Positions 21,444-34,288 of a stretch of DNA of 64,000 bases are shown here, piece after piece; position 1 is the first letter of the stretch; each line of letters begins with the position of its first letter. The notes below the pieces were generated by a model. It ran no database searches. It was given only the letters and a program-made list of their open reading frames with translations, and had not been told where the DNA came from. Source of the stretch: Lates calcarifer. Lineage: Eukaryota > Chordata > Actinopteri > Centropomidae. Both the position numbers and the translations under genes were made by a program. The stretch lies in contig NC_066838.1 in NCBI RefSeq assembly GCF_001640805.2, positions 8,792,066 through 8,856,065 on the forward strand. The letters run 5' to 3'.

Positions 21444-22263
21444 AATGTGCACTGTTAACATGTCGCGTCTGAATTTGTCTTGTTCCATTATTATTACAAT
21501 TGATGATGACTAAGCTTGCATCTGTGTAGAGGTGGACAATACTGACACAAATGAGACATCATACTTTTGACTCTGTACTAAAGTATTAATAATTGATAAT
21601 GTGAAATATTATACAATATTAAACATAAGGAGTGAGCGCCAGTGTGGATAGTAGCAGAGCAGGTACAGGTATTCGTCATTCCTTTAACTCAGCTGCAACA
21701 GTTACATAATGTGTGTAAGACTAAAAAGCAGGCACAGGAATGTGAGGAGCTTTGGGTTGCACCAGAAGCAGCTTTCTATTTACATTCAGTATGTTCATAA
21801 GAATGGTGTATGCAACTATTGTGTATCCAAGTTGAACAGGTTTATTTACACAGCTCCAAACTTACATAAACATGGGACAATTGCAGTAATATTTACAGAA
21901 TATTAACAAGTAAACAACAGTAACCCTCTGGGTTTTTGATGCAAGAAGTAGCTAACACAATAACTAAAAATAAAGTTTATTTGGGGTTAGCAGTGCTATA
22001 ATTGACAAAGTAACACTATCAATATACTTCCCCATTACACACAGAGATGTTACACTGACTTTAGTCTTTGCATCTAGAAAAACACTTCAGGTTTAAATTT
22101 GATCATGTGATCAAAAGTTATCATTTCTAGCTGCTATGTCTTTCTGGTTGTTTCATGTTTGGAGCAAATTCTTAATTCCTTTTCCATGTTTACTCTTCAC
22201 ACAACAAACACCTTGGGTGCCACCATGTGCTTTTTAGGAACTTCAAGCAAAATCAGTTTGGTT
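21444..22263. other. Short intergenic gap between convergent selenok and actr8
   Basis: About 0.8 kb holding the 3' untranslated region of actr8 on the minus strand. No other gene is visible; the small ORFs have no motif. Confidence 0.6.
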
Positions 22264-25200
22264 TCACCAGACAAAGGCAGCTCTCTCACGCAGCATTCTG
22301 ACACCAAAGCGCTGCCACTCCCTCTGGTGGATCCACATCTCCTGGGTAGTGTCCAGGCACGCCAGCACTGCTCCCCCCTTCCATGATATCAGGCGAGGGT
22401 CCATGTCCTAGAAAACATGCACATCAATGTACAGTACATTAGAGGAGCTCTGTACAGCATTATTCTACTTGTCCCTCTGGGCTGTATGTACAGTATGTTG
22501 TATGTAGCACTCATTAATTTACAACTTTTGACAAACATGGTAATATTGATAAATATGAGGCATTGACCACCATGCTACTTTGCCTGGATTACAGATCTAT
22601 ATCTTATTTTAAACACAACAAACTCCAGGTTACCTTTGGTCGTGTGATCACTTCCACATTGTCTACCAGCCTTCTGAAGGAGGGAGGCATCTTATTGATA
22701 ATCCGGTGTAACAGAAACTCCTGAGCACCGTGAAACATGAGTCCTCCTCCCACTACCAGGATGGAGCTGTACATCTTTCGTTTGGTTTCGTCTGATGCTG
22801 AAAACCAAAAAAACAAGGTGAGGTAAAACGGGATGTCCTGAGCATTGAGAAACATCTATCCTCATCCTTTGTGTTTTACTTGCAAATGAAAAAAAAAAAA
22901 CAAATAAACCAAATAAAAATGTTTTACAAACTGTTTTTATTTATTTCTACATATTCCATGCTATTTCTTTTTTCCCTACTCATCATACTGAAATTTTTTT
23001 ACCATCTCTTTTAAAGAACTTTGTGTTACCACTTGGTGTTTTCTCCCCATAACCCTCTGTCCTTCCTTACCACAGCAGTCGATGCTATGCAGGATGGCCT
23101 TATCCAGGCCCAGAGCTTTGCTCTCAAACTGGCTCATGATTGCAGTCTTCCTGGAGAGGTGAGCAGATAGAGGCTCGTCCATCTCTCCCGCCCCCATCAA
23201 GCAATCCCCCTGGGTGGGCCCAAGCTCCATCTCCCCCTGCATCCCTCCTCCACCACCGCCGCTCCCGCAGCCCCTGGGCAGGTCAGACAGCTCGCCAATC
23301 CCTCCCTGACCACTCATCTCACCATCCAAAGCTCCACCTGGTCTGGAGATAGCCTTCCGGTCTGCAGCAGATTTGGAGGACTGTTGGAAAAAAAAGGGAG
23401 AATAAGCAAAAAAGGACAAGAAGCAAAGAGCATCTATCTCAGGAAATCAGACTGAACTCAGTGTGAAATGTGTACGTATATGTGAGTGTGTGTGTTACCT
23501 GGTCCTGTTTGCTCTGTGTGGCCAGCAAGTAGTGCTCATCATGAGGATCCTCTGAGTCACCTTGGGAACGGTACTGGAGTGATGTCATTTTTTGACCTAC
23601 AATGCCAAATGTGGTTGGGTAGAAAAGACCCATGGGTGCCTATCTCATGCACACACACACACACACACACAAGCCAGAAGACATAAATGAGGAGAGAGAC
23701 AAACACAGCCATATATAAAGAGTAATTCCAACATGCAAGCAGGAAACAAAATTATCTAAACAGCATTTCATCACAAAATTCAAATCAGCTGAGTTTTTCA
23801 TTACTGTTGTATTTACCTGTAATTTCTCATCCCCTAGTCGAACCTGGAAGAGAAGAGCTTGGGCTTCTGGGAAACGTGTCTGGAATTCATGATCCTGTAG
23901 TCCTGATATGTCCTGTTAAGAACAAGCGGGGGGAAAATATAGTTTAGAATTAATCTGAATGACTGTACTATAACTTGGGAGGCACAGACCACACTTCCCT
24001 AACACAAACACACTTGGTCTAGATGGCAGAAGGTCTCTTTTAGGTGTTGCAGTAGCTGACAGTCCAGTCTGCTGCTCAGCTGACAGTCTCTGTAGGGAAA
24101 ACCTGCCCTCTGCAGGAGCCAGAAAAAAGTACGGGTCACATCCGAGCCACCGTATGCCAAACACAACCTGTGGAATCCAACAGACAGATGGAACATTCAA
24201 GTAACTTGTAATACAAATGCAAAATGTTGCACTGAAAGCAAGATGTTAAAAATTCTGGGTTTCATGTATAAAAGGATTTACAGTATGATAAATTATGTAA
24301 TAATACATTTTTCATAGACAAGATTAAACATAAGAACTCAGATCTCAGGCTGACCTGGAGTTCCGGTGAGACACTCCATCCTCTACACAGCAGAGACTGG
24401 TCTTCTGGTCTCCTACATCCACGACACAAGCACTGCTTAACCCACTGCCAAATGTAGCACACACCGACTCCTGGTGCACAATGATTGCTATAAACACACA
24501 CACATCAGGGCAGAGGGTAAGTTGAGGACAAGAAGAAAAAAGAGACTGGATGTTAATGAGTAACTGTATGTCCTGCGTAGAGCCATACATGTATGTGTGT
24601 GTAATACCTGAGAAGCCCATATTAAGCAGCAGCATGTTGACAACCTCCTTGATATGCTGCCTGTTGTAGATGTCAGGGACCAACAGAATGCATCTGTAAT
24701 ACTGACAACCAGTACAAAAGCGAAGCATTAATGTGAGAAGAAAAGCATTTCCACTATCAGCGTAAATTGATCTCATTTTCAAAGTTTTGTTCAACTCTCT
24801 TTAGTTAAATCTTCAGAGTGTTTTTGAGGACCCTTAAACTTTGCTCTTTAACTTACTTTGTAAGATGCCACTTCTTACAGATGCCTCTAAGTAATGCAAA
24901 AGGTTTTGCACATATTAATCTTGTACTTTACTTGCGTTACTTTTGAGCATTTTAGTTGATCGCATTTAAAAAACTTTTACACATAGAGCTAAATAATACA
25001 ATTTAATAGTACTATTAGTAGTACTAGTATTATCAGTAGTAAAAATATTTGTATTACATTATTATAAGCCTGTCTTCATCTGTCTTCTTTCAAAATTTGT
25101 TTTTTAGTTTCAACATGCTGATGAGCACTTTCAACTTTGTCCCACAGAGGAAAATGATATGAAGAGGTGAAGAGGTTTCTCCTACCTTTAAATCCTTAAG

Positions 25201-27284
25201 GGGGATCTCAAGATGCTTTTGAATGACATGACTCCAAATCGTCTCAAGGTCAGCCAGGACGGCAGTCAGTGAGCCTCCAGGACCAGGGTGTACATTGAGC
25301 TGACCTCTGACTATAGGCCAGTGGATGTTGTAACAGTCAGATGGATTCACATATAGAGCCTGCATGATGACAGGATGGAAGAAGAGAGAGCAAAATAAAA
25401 GAAAAAATAGATAGGTAAATTGTTTTAGTTGTTCTAGGTCACTTCAATGCTCTATTCAGACATGCACTAACCTCCTCTCCCACCAGATGAGAAGGATGGT
25501 GGGATGTGTTTGTCCATTTCACCCTGGAGCTGCTGTCTAGTACTGCTGGACGGATCTGACAATTATACGCTCTGGCCTGCACACAAACACAAAAACTGGT
25601 AAGAAATAGGTTCTTCCATACCACATTATGCACTGATGTAAACACTTGACTCATTTTTATAATCAGCAAATCAGCCCTCGCTGTTGCCCCTCTCACGCAA
25701 TAAATGCAGGAATTGTAATGTAATTTATCTAATTTCTCTTTCCCATAAGCATGGAATAGAAACACTTTGCTATTGTAAATATTTCAGTATTACATATGTG
25801 CAACAATTCTCTCTCTTTCTGTTTCTCCCTTTCTTAATACACACACCTGTTCAGCAGACACAGGAGTCCTCCGCACTCCGTTTGACATCTTCTTGGACCA
25901 AATGGCCTGGTCGACCATTTTAAGCCCATTCTGCCTCTGCTCTTTACTCTCTGGTTTCTGGCAGACAACATGAAGAGACAATGAGAGTGAACAAAAAATG
26001 AAATTAATCTGAACGGTGGAGTAAGACACAGACTGAAAACGTTGTTGTGTCTGTATGTGGCTGTATGTGGTCATGAGTGACGTACATTGAGACCCTCTCT
26101 CAGCAGCCAGGCATCTTCATATCTGGGCTGTCCGCTTTGCTTGTGTCTGCGTGCTATCACATGTGGCACTGTCACAGGAAGAGTGTCTGTTGCTCTGCCA
26201 ATACGGAGTGACCTCGAACCGGGGTGGATGACGACTACAAAATTGCTCTGTATTTGCTGTAAGAGAGGAAAATATATTTTGAGGCAATGTCAGACGAAAC
26301 AGTATGTAGATGGCTAAATAATACACACATATATATGATTATTTAACATCTCTTTTAGTGGGTGGTGATATCTCACAGTATGTGTCCCAGTGCATCCCAA
26401 AGGAGTTGGATGGGGTTGAAGTTGGAGCACACATTAAAGTCTCAGATAACATTGAATGCTGTAGTATTAAGATTAATCTCAAACCATGAGAAATAGCCCA
26501 AAAGTACACAACAGTATGTGGGACCAGATAAGTGTACAACCTGGATAAAAACCTGACAATGACTGTCAAATGTTGGGAAAACTTCTACTTTAACAAAAGT
26601 TAATGATTTGATTATGAGAGGGAGGGATTTTGATTTTTTATTCTGTTTTTGCTGAATTGTCAACAACCACAAATGTTGACAAGTGCATTTCTATTGTTAG
26701 TTTAGACCTGAAGTTATTTGATGATTTAACAATTCGTTAATTTACAGAAAAGTTAATGGATGGCAAATATAAAAAAAAACACAATATTTGCTGCAGACAG
26801 CGCCTCACAAAACTGTTCTTACTGTTACCATTTCATGTGAATGTAAACTGAACAACTTGGAGGTTTTCAGCCGTCAAACAGAGTATCTGAAGACATCACT
26901 TTGGGCCTATTGTTATTTGTAACGGGCTTTAGCGAGACCTTTGACATTTTGTTGAACGATAAACCGAAAGAGCAATAAACAGTTTAGTCAATAATGATGA
27001 AAATAGTCTGTTTTGTTCCCTGTATAGTAACAGATGAGTTTAACAGACATTAAGCGTATTTTAATCCTGCTACACAGACTAACTTATAGATATTTAGACC
27101 AGTGTATTCGGGTATTTAATGTAAACATGAGTATCAGGCAACAGCTCACCTCCTGCAGGGGCTCTGGGATGGCCGGAGGAGCGATGGGTCTTTTCACCCC
27201 ACGCTGTTGCTCCTTCTCTTTATCCTTCTCTCGTTCCTTTTCTTTCTCTTTCCCGTTGTCCTGCTCTTTTTCAGCCTGAGTCAT
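22264..27284 (-). CDS. actr8: Actin-related protein 8 (INO80 complex), 13 exons
   Basis: Exons in transcript order: 27150-27284, 26086-26256, 25847-25957, 25472-25576, 25186-25359, 24608-24701, 24355-24487, 24014-24167, 23817-23912, 23499-23639, 23071-23380, 22634-22797, 22264-22407. They join without a phase break into 643 residues (human 624). The start is MTQAEKEQDNGKEKEKERE; an upstream GTG frame was ignored. Recognisable blocks include SNFVVVIHPGSRSLRIGRAT (actin phosphate-binding region), NTSHHPSHLVGEEALYVNP, SSACVVDVGDQKTSLCCVED, ILVVGGGLMFHGAQEFL and the C-terminal end RERAAFVW. Arp8 binds nucleosomes and histones as part of INO80. The N-terminal K/E repeat and a poly-Gly run in exon 11 are longer than in the human protein. 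Confidence 0.97.
23650..23671. repeat. (CA)n tract in actr8 intron 9
   Basis: About 11 CA units lie 10 bases upstream of the acceptor of actr8 exon 10 (exon upper edge 23639). On the transcribed strand this is a UG tract lying where the polypyrimidine tract should be. Confidence 0.9.
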
Positions 27285-27430
27285 GGCCACCTTTTAATTC
27301 AATAGTCTTAACCGTAAGAAACAGTGAGTGGCGACCTTTTAATGCTTGTAAAGTACCTCAGAAGACAACTACAAGCGAGGACCTTCCTCCTGGATGGAAC
27401 GTTGCTGCAGCGGCGAACTCTACTTCCGTG
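27285..27430 (-). promoter_or_regulatory. actr8: actr8 promoter region
   Basis: Directly upstream of the actr8 start codon on the minus strand. An ETS-type site cggaagt is at 27422-27428 (minus strand), with GC-rich sequence nearby ('cagcggcgaact'). There is no TATA box in a plausible position. The call is motif-based. Confidence 0.45.
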
Positions 27431-28452
27431 TTTGGTCACATGGTACAAAACAGCGATTTCTAATTCGCCCAAAGAGTTCCCAGAGCTCAGCGGACCACGG
27501 ACGTATTATGAGGCATCACAATACATTCATGGCACAGATACCTCCAAGCCTCCCACAACAGATCCACACTGACAATACAGATTAGATTTACTCATCTGTC
27601 ACAACATATTCACATTCTTAGTGCAGTTTGCACTGTGTGGCTGTATTATGTAGGATACATTTAAAATATCCTCATTCAACTTTGACAGTCTACTGTATGT
27701 AACTTTTGGCTGAACTCATAATTACAGTGCAATGGTAAATGAGAAAATGTGGCTTAACAGAAGCACAAATAGAGATGAAGTCATAAAGAGGGAAAACTGA
27801 CATAGTAATGGAAGCTATTTAAAGTTTATTAACATCAGGTATTAGTAACACGTAGCATGTAACATCATTGTATGGACTGACTTGTGCAAGGATTAAATTT
27901 TTTATCCATAAAAGGAAGAATGTGTCTTCTTTAAGAAGTACCACAGTCTCATTTACAATAAATAATGACTGAGACGTCCCCACTTCTAACTGAGCATGTC
28001 AGCATGTGAACTGTATTTATTATTTATATGCTGTAATAGCATAGTGCTATATGTGGCAGAGGACACAGTAGGTCAATCACTGTCATCTGCGGATGGCAGC
28101 ATTCTCCATATTCCCTGTGGATGTTAATTTTACATTGTAATAAGTTTCTATTCATTACCATTTCTCGTTCCAAGTCAAAGAATACCTCAACTACCACCAC
28201 AGCTAGATGGGCAACATATACATACTTATACCTACTTATCCTGTTATGATGCAGGAGTCTATCCCAGAATGCACTGAAGAGAAACAGGGCACCAGGGACC
28301 AGGGACAGAGCTAGTATACATAGACAGACAAAAACTCACTCATATCTACAAAATGGCTTTCAGTGTGAAACTCTGCATTTCATAAAACAGTAAGAATAAT
28401 GGAAGAGTCAGCTATGCACTTATCAACTGTTCTCACCTATCTCTATATCAAT
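27431..28452. other. Intergenic gap between actr8 and il17rb
   Basis: About 1 kb. It should contain the 3' untranslated region of il17rb, transcribed leftward. No other gene, repeat or structured RNA was recognised. Confidence 0.5.
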
Positions 28453-31400
28453 CTAAACATTCTCATTACTGATGTTCAAACTGAGGTGACCACAGTTCTC
28501 AGTGCTTCTGCTTCTCTGGAAATGCTCCTCTACAGCTTCCCTTAACATCACTGTACTCTTCTCACTGTAGGAAATCCTTGGTCTGAAGATCTGATCTGAT
28601 ATCTTCCTGTCATCCTGCCTGTGAGAATGAAGACTCCTGTACAGTTTGTTCAAATCCTTCATCAAATAAAAAGTCTTGCAGGCCCTCAGTTCCAGCGCCA
28701 AGTTACTATGCCTTTTGCCCCGCTGCTTGCCCAGTTGCACCACCCAGAACTTAGCCAGGTCGTTGGCGCTCTTTGCATGGCTGGCCACCATGTTGAGGAT
28801 CAGGGGGTAAAGGTCATGAGCTGCAGCTGGGATAGAGGGTTCTGGGAAGCCACGGTTGGGAGGAGAGTGGCTGGGCTGTGAGGAGGGCTGAGAGAAGAGA
28901 AGAGGAGAAGAGAAGAGAAGTCTGTTGTTCATTTTAGTTTGATTTATTTGACAATATGAAACAAAGGACAAAATCTCAGGGATTGCCCTGAGGGAATTCC
29001 AGGTACACATATTTTTGATGTAACTGGTTCTCATCACTGCAAACACACTGAGCATATTGAGTTTATAAGGTTGCATTGGTACGGTAACTTCTCTGTTAAA
29101 AGAATAAAATTCCGTTCCTGCATACAGCTAGAGCGTATATCATGTCTATAAAGTTGTTTACGAAATGCCAAAGATGACACAATGAAGTCCTTATTTTGGT
29201 CCTTGATGTAAAGATGCAGGGGTCCATGTAACCAGGTGACATCATATAAGCAACAACACACTAAATAAGGAATCATCACCAAAATCACTCCTATGCAGAC
29301 AGGAAGAAATAGGTTATAAAAATTACATACAACGTACAATCTCTACCTGCGGGCAGACAATGAGCACTTGTTCTGCAGCCTTGGCCTGTTCTGTGAGCCA
29401 GCGCATTGGCCCAAGCTCTGCAATCTTCCCCTGCTGCCACATGTCGATAGCCACGCTGCAGCCACCGTGCCACTGCAAGAACTCTGCCAGAGCCACCACG
29501 GCCCGCTGGAAGGCTGAATTCTTGGCGGGGTACACCACCAGGACAGGAACAGGAACCGTGGGAGATTGCGGTAAACTTCTGAAACCAAGTGATGAGGCAA
29601 TGTTGGCTCCACAGCTTTTATCTAGGGAGTGAGAAAACATTGAAAATGAGAGATTAGCTATCTTCAGTCAAACATTTTATATCATCTGGAAGGGATTTCC
29701 AAATTCGTAAGGAGAGGTTTTTGTTAACCCAAACTTGATATCTTTTCAATGTCTAGGAGGTGAAGCTTATGTCCACTGCAGGATGACAAGACATTTATCC
29801 AATAAAGTAGTTAAAGCTATGCTCCAATGTGACTGAGAGATCACTGTTGATAAGTTTGGAAGCATTTTGCAATTTTTAAATGTTTGGGTCAAATAGCAAG
29901 TGACCGGACATATCCAAAGCATATAAACAAGACTGGTAGATAAGCCTGTGCATCTATTGGAGGGGAGCATTTTTAATTTCGGAATTGGTATAAAAAAAAT
30001 TAGCACTGAAATGAACCCCATTGTAGACACACAGAAGAAGAGTGCATTAAGATCTATTCCCATTTGTCATCTGCAATTTTGTTGCCTAGGTTCCTTTACC
30101 ACTAAATATACATTTAGAAAGTGTTGTATTTACAAATTATGTAGCAGGAGCTCAGGATCATCAGAATAGCCAGTCCTCCGAAAATGGTGACAGTGATTCG
30201 TCCTTTTCTCACAGCTGCACAGACAAACACATACACACAAAAACACATTCCTTATTTTATTTCATGTAATTGGTGAGATTGACCAGATGAAGTGTATGTA
30301 TTGTCAGTGCTTTTAAGTAACTGTGGAATCTTACATGAGGTAGTGGTCTCATCTGGAGTGGTCTTAACTGTGATGAAATGTGATCGCTCACCTCTGGGAA
30401 CTTGAGATGGCTTTAGTGTAACACTTTCTAAAAAAACAAAGAGGACAGTTTTAACATTTTAATACTTTGCTGTTGATCAATAAAGTTGGGAATAAAATCA
30501 TAAACTTACTTTGTGTTTTACGGCGCGGTACCAGTACACTTACAGACTTGGAGGAGACGCCACTCCCCAGTTGAGGCCAAGGGAGATTGCTAGCTTGGAT
30601 GAGGTTGAAGCCATAGCTTGCTTGTACTAGAAAATTAAACCATTTCTACTTTGAAAAGATAACAGTCATTTTAGTGATTTTAATCATTTCAAACTCACGC
30701 TTACTGTTAAAGCACAAAAAATTTCTTATCAGTTATTGTTAAAATTCTATCCATGACACCTGCTCCAGCCCAGTGACACAGGTCAAATGTGGACTGTAAT
30801 CACAGAGGTAGGATGGTTCCCCCGAAATTTCGATCAGAGTGCCCGTCAGATATTCAGTACTGGCTGCAGAGAGAGAAAATGACAGAAGCTTTAGGAAGAG
30901 CTCAATAAAGAAGATTTTTTCCTTCTCACTTCTCCTCCTATTAGGAATTCCTATTATCATCCTGCTTCTACATTTTCATCTCGTCTGTCACTTACTCTAT
31001 CCTACGCTGTCAAAATTCCCTTTCATTTATAACTGACCAATGGTTATTCTGCTGCTCACACTGTTCTGTAAAAACCACTTTCTGTCACTCTTTGCCTATG
31101 TCTGTCAATTCACCTCCTCCCCCATCTCCACCTCATCCCGCATAACAATCCAGGCGATCTGGCTTTAATCCACCTTTGCTTGCATCAGACTATAGGGGAT
31201 TCTTCCTCTCTCCTGTCTTTACTGCTGATGAATGCCTCAGTAGGATCTAATGTCCAAACTCCTTATGCACCTCTCCTTACTGAACTGAGGACAAACTATC
31301 AATTGGTCAGTGTAGACGTTCAGATATCAGTCAATGATAAACTTCATTTCAAATGTTACAGAGATCCTACCTGACTAAAGGCAGTTTATATATAGTATAT

Positions 31401-32810
31401 ATAAATAGTACACAAAAAGTATATATAAACTACAGTGCAGGTCTGTCTATCCCATCTATCCCATTTTAGTTATTATTTTAAATGTTCAACAACATCTTTT
31501 GTTTCGCTCGTGTGTTTCGCTACCATTAGGGGGCTCTTCCTGCCTAACACCTGCTACACATACTGCACTGATTATTTTCCTCTGTTTGATTACATATAAA
31601 CATTTTATCCTCTACCTAGTTCACTGTCACCCTAACCAGACTAAGTCCTGTTTATCAAGAAGAAACCTCTTATGTTAGTGGATAAACATTGCGTAACAGC
31701 TTTTATTGTTTCAGCAGATAGACAGTAATCATCAATAAGCTGCTCAATAAGATGTATGTAATGATCAAATCAAATGTCAGAGAGCTCTGTTTCTGCTGCA
31801 CATGTGTAGCAGGTGTTTGGTTAACCTGCACTGGTAAAACACTAATAAGATGTAAAACAACATGTGGTTGTCTCCTACCATCAATGCTGATTGCCCAGCT
31901 GATGTTTAGCATATCTTTTTCTTGTTCTGTCACAAGTTCCACTTTCAAGTCTGCCAGGAATGATGGAGACTTGATCACTGACAGGAGGGAAATCTAGAAC
32001 AACAGAGAACAGTGGTCATTACTGTCCACACATTTATAATGTGTATATTATCATTCTCTGATATGTAACAAGATGTTAATTTAGCTGTTGAAATATATTG
32101 ATATTTCTGTAACAGCTTTTGTTAAAATACTGAGGAACACTTAATGTAAAACCATTCACATCATCATACAGTCACATCAACAAGAATATTTCAATCAATG
32201 TGTTGACATCTGTTGTTATAAAATGTGTTGAAAACCTGAGAGGTTAAAGAAATAAACTTGTTGCTTACCCCTGGCCAACCAATAATATATAAAGTTGGCA
32301 ATGCAATTTCTCCCTTAATCTATGCACTCAGGCTATTGGAATTTCCACTTTATGGATCATTCTGGCTGACAGAGCTGACTCTTCTAAAATAACTTAATGG
32401 AAAATTTTAGTGTCTAATCAGATTAAGGCTTTTCATGCAAAAAAAAAAAAGAAGAAGAAGAAGAAGAAGAAGAAGAAGGATGAGAAAATCAGAACAAATG
32501 TAACAAAGATACTGCTGTCTGCAAAGGGCCAACAAATACCCTTTTGAGTCAAACTCTAATATGGCCAATGGTGGCCTCAACTTTTAAAACGAGGTATTAT
32601 TGACATATATATAAACACAACTTACTACCAAATTCACGACACACCACTTTCTGCAAACAAAATCCAAGAAAAAGATCACTTAAATAACATTCCGTTTTAA
32701 GTAAAACAATTAATCGCTCATTAATGCTGAAGTCAGTAACTTACAATTTCTTGTGAAATCACTTGGGCCTGGACAAAAGTAAAAAACATCAACACGACTT
32801 CCCACATCAT
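28453..32810 (-). CDS. il17rb: Interleukin-17 receptor B-like, SEFIR receptor
   Basis: Exons in order: 32745-32810, 31879-31993, about 30760-30863, 30510-30626, 30335-30427, 30134-30214, 29347-29621, 28453-28887. Exon 1 encodes a signal peptide (MMWEVVLMFFTFVQAQ). Exon 2 has the receptor segment 'DMLNISWAISIDG', like the human 'NVSWVLRAD'. Exon 4 has 'YGFNLIQASNLP'. Exon 6 carries the single membrane helix (ITVTIFGGLAILMILSSCY). The last two exons form the SEFIR domain ('VPVLVVYPAKNSAFQRAVV', 'WQQGKIAELGPMRWL', 'AEQVLIVCPQ'), which recruits Act1. Identity rests on SEFIR plus its position between actr8 and chdh. The ectodomain is short and exon 3 joins exon 4 out of phase by one base, so that border is uncertain. 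About 428 residues against 502 in human. Confidence 0.85.
32439..32479. repeat. Poly(A) plus (GAA)n repeat in il17rb intron 1
   Basis: Twelve A followed by about nine GAA units. It lies in the first intron of il17rb; on the transcribed strand it reads (TTC)n then poly(T). Confidence 0.95.
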
Positions 32811-34288
32811 GGCTGAGCACGGTTGACCTAAAACAAAAAAATAAAATAAAAAAAAATATATATGTATATATTACAATATTACAATCTACAGCATTTTCGA
32901 CACTGACTAGTCAGTGTCACATCCTACCTGCAGCGCTCTAGCTGACTGAACTCCCCGTTACAGTGCCGCTGATTTTGCTATGTTAACTAAGCCCCGCCCC
33001 CAGATAACCATTCACTTGCCTCGAGTTAGTTCTGGTCTCCGTCAGTGCAAAAAATAAAAAGGTAGGCTGCACATTATTTTCTGCTGTTAAATTCATTTAT
33101 AAACACTGTCCTTACGCCTGTATTGACATTGAGCTTCTCCAACGCCACTTCGGGTGAAATTAAATGTAGCATGTAAAGTCTCCATGTCCAGCAGCTCTGT
33201 CAACTGCAGACGACGGTGAGCTTTGGACATACTAGCAAGTTGTATACTTCACAAACATAGCGGTCTAGTCCCGAAATAAGTCTGAAGCGTACCGTCACTC
33301 TCAGCCTAACTCCTCAAAAGGTTTCAAATACAGTTTGAATTACTTTCTTAAAGCGTTTGTAGCATTCAAAACATGTTTTAATGAAGAAGAAATGTGTGTA
33401 CAAATGTTGCTATGTGCCGCAGCAGAACTATAAAACCCAGACTGTTATGCTGATAAGCTAACGGTTACGAAATTGGCCTTTCGTCGTAAACATTTTATAC
33501 AAACTGGCCTTAAAAGACGAGATTGAACGTTAGTGACATCCTACTGTTTCTGACTTGTGATTTTTTTGGTGTGTCAGTTTATCAGAACGTATTTAAGGAG
33601 TTCGGGTTGACACTAAAACTTATACTAAGTGGGTGTATTATTGATATGATACTCCTGACCTAGATATGTCTCCCTGCCTGTCTTAATGAAAAGACTTCAC
33701 TTTGTCTCGTTATATGGAATATGCTTCAAATAAAAATATTTACGAGAAAAGACAAGAGAGGTGATTGCAGCCTTTGCTCGATAATCTTTTGCAAAGAATG
33801 CATATGACTACTAAAACACACACACCCACACACACAAATTTGAGCAGACAATAGCGCGTCTTTCCCTGTGCACGAAACCATCACATTTACTTTTAAGCTG
33901 ACTAGACATAATCTTGGGATCTTATCAGGCTGAATCAGCTGTGAGGAGCTTTACATCCTTTCTGTCTGAAGCGCTCGATGCTTTATTTAAGCATGAATTA
34001 TTAATGTAAGCATTTGATATTTAATGAATCACAAGAGACAAACATGAACTTCTCTCCTCTACAGCAGGGAAAATTATCAGGACATTTGGTCAGACATTTC
34101 TAGTCAATTTAGTTGCTAATAATTATAAAACTCTGGGACAGGGATAAGGTGTAAACAACAAATTTTTTATTTAGCATGACAAAAATGAGTGTTATGTATG
34201 GACATGTAAATATCATTCAACCAGCTTGTGTGTCATAAAGTGTGTCTTGTGATTCACAGTGAATGAGGAAAGCCCTCTCAGAACCAGG
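32811..34288. promoter_or_regulatory. Divergent promoter region of il17rb and chdh
   Basis: The two genes point away from each other across about 1.5 kb. An Sp1-type GC box gccccgcccc is at 32991-33000. A donor-like 'cagacgacg|gtgagc' after 33215 could close a non-coding first exon of chdh, whose coding exon begins with an acceptor just before 34260. The centre has no repeats. Shared control of the two genes is an inference from layout. Confidence 0.45.

Noticed and set aside
32265..32330. Extra il17rb exon ending at a gtaagc donor
   Set aside because: The donor is good, but the upstream frame lacks receptor cysteines and a convincing acceptor, so it is not added.
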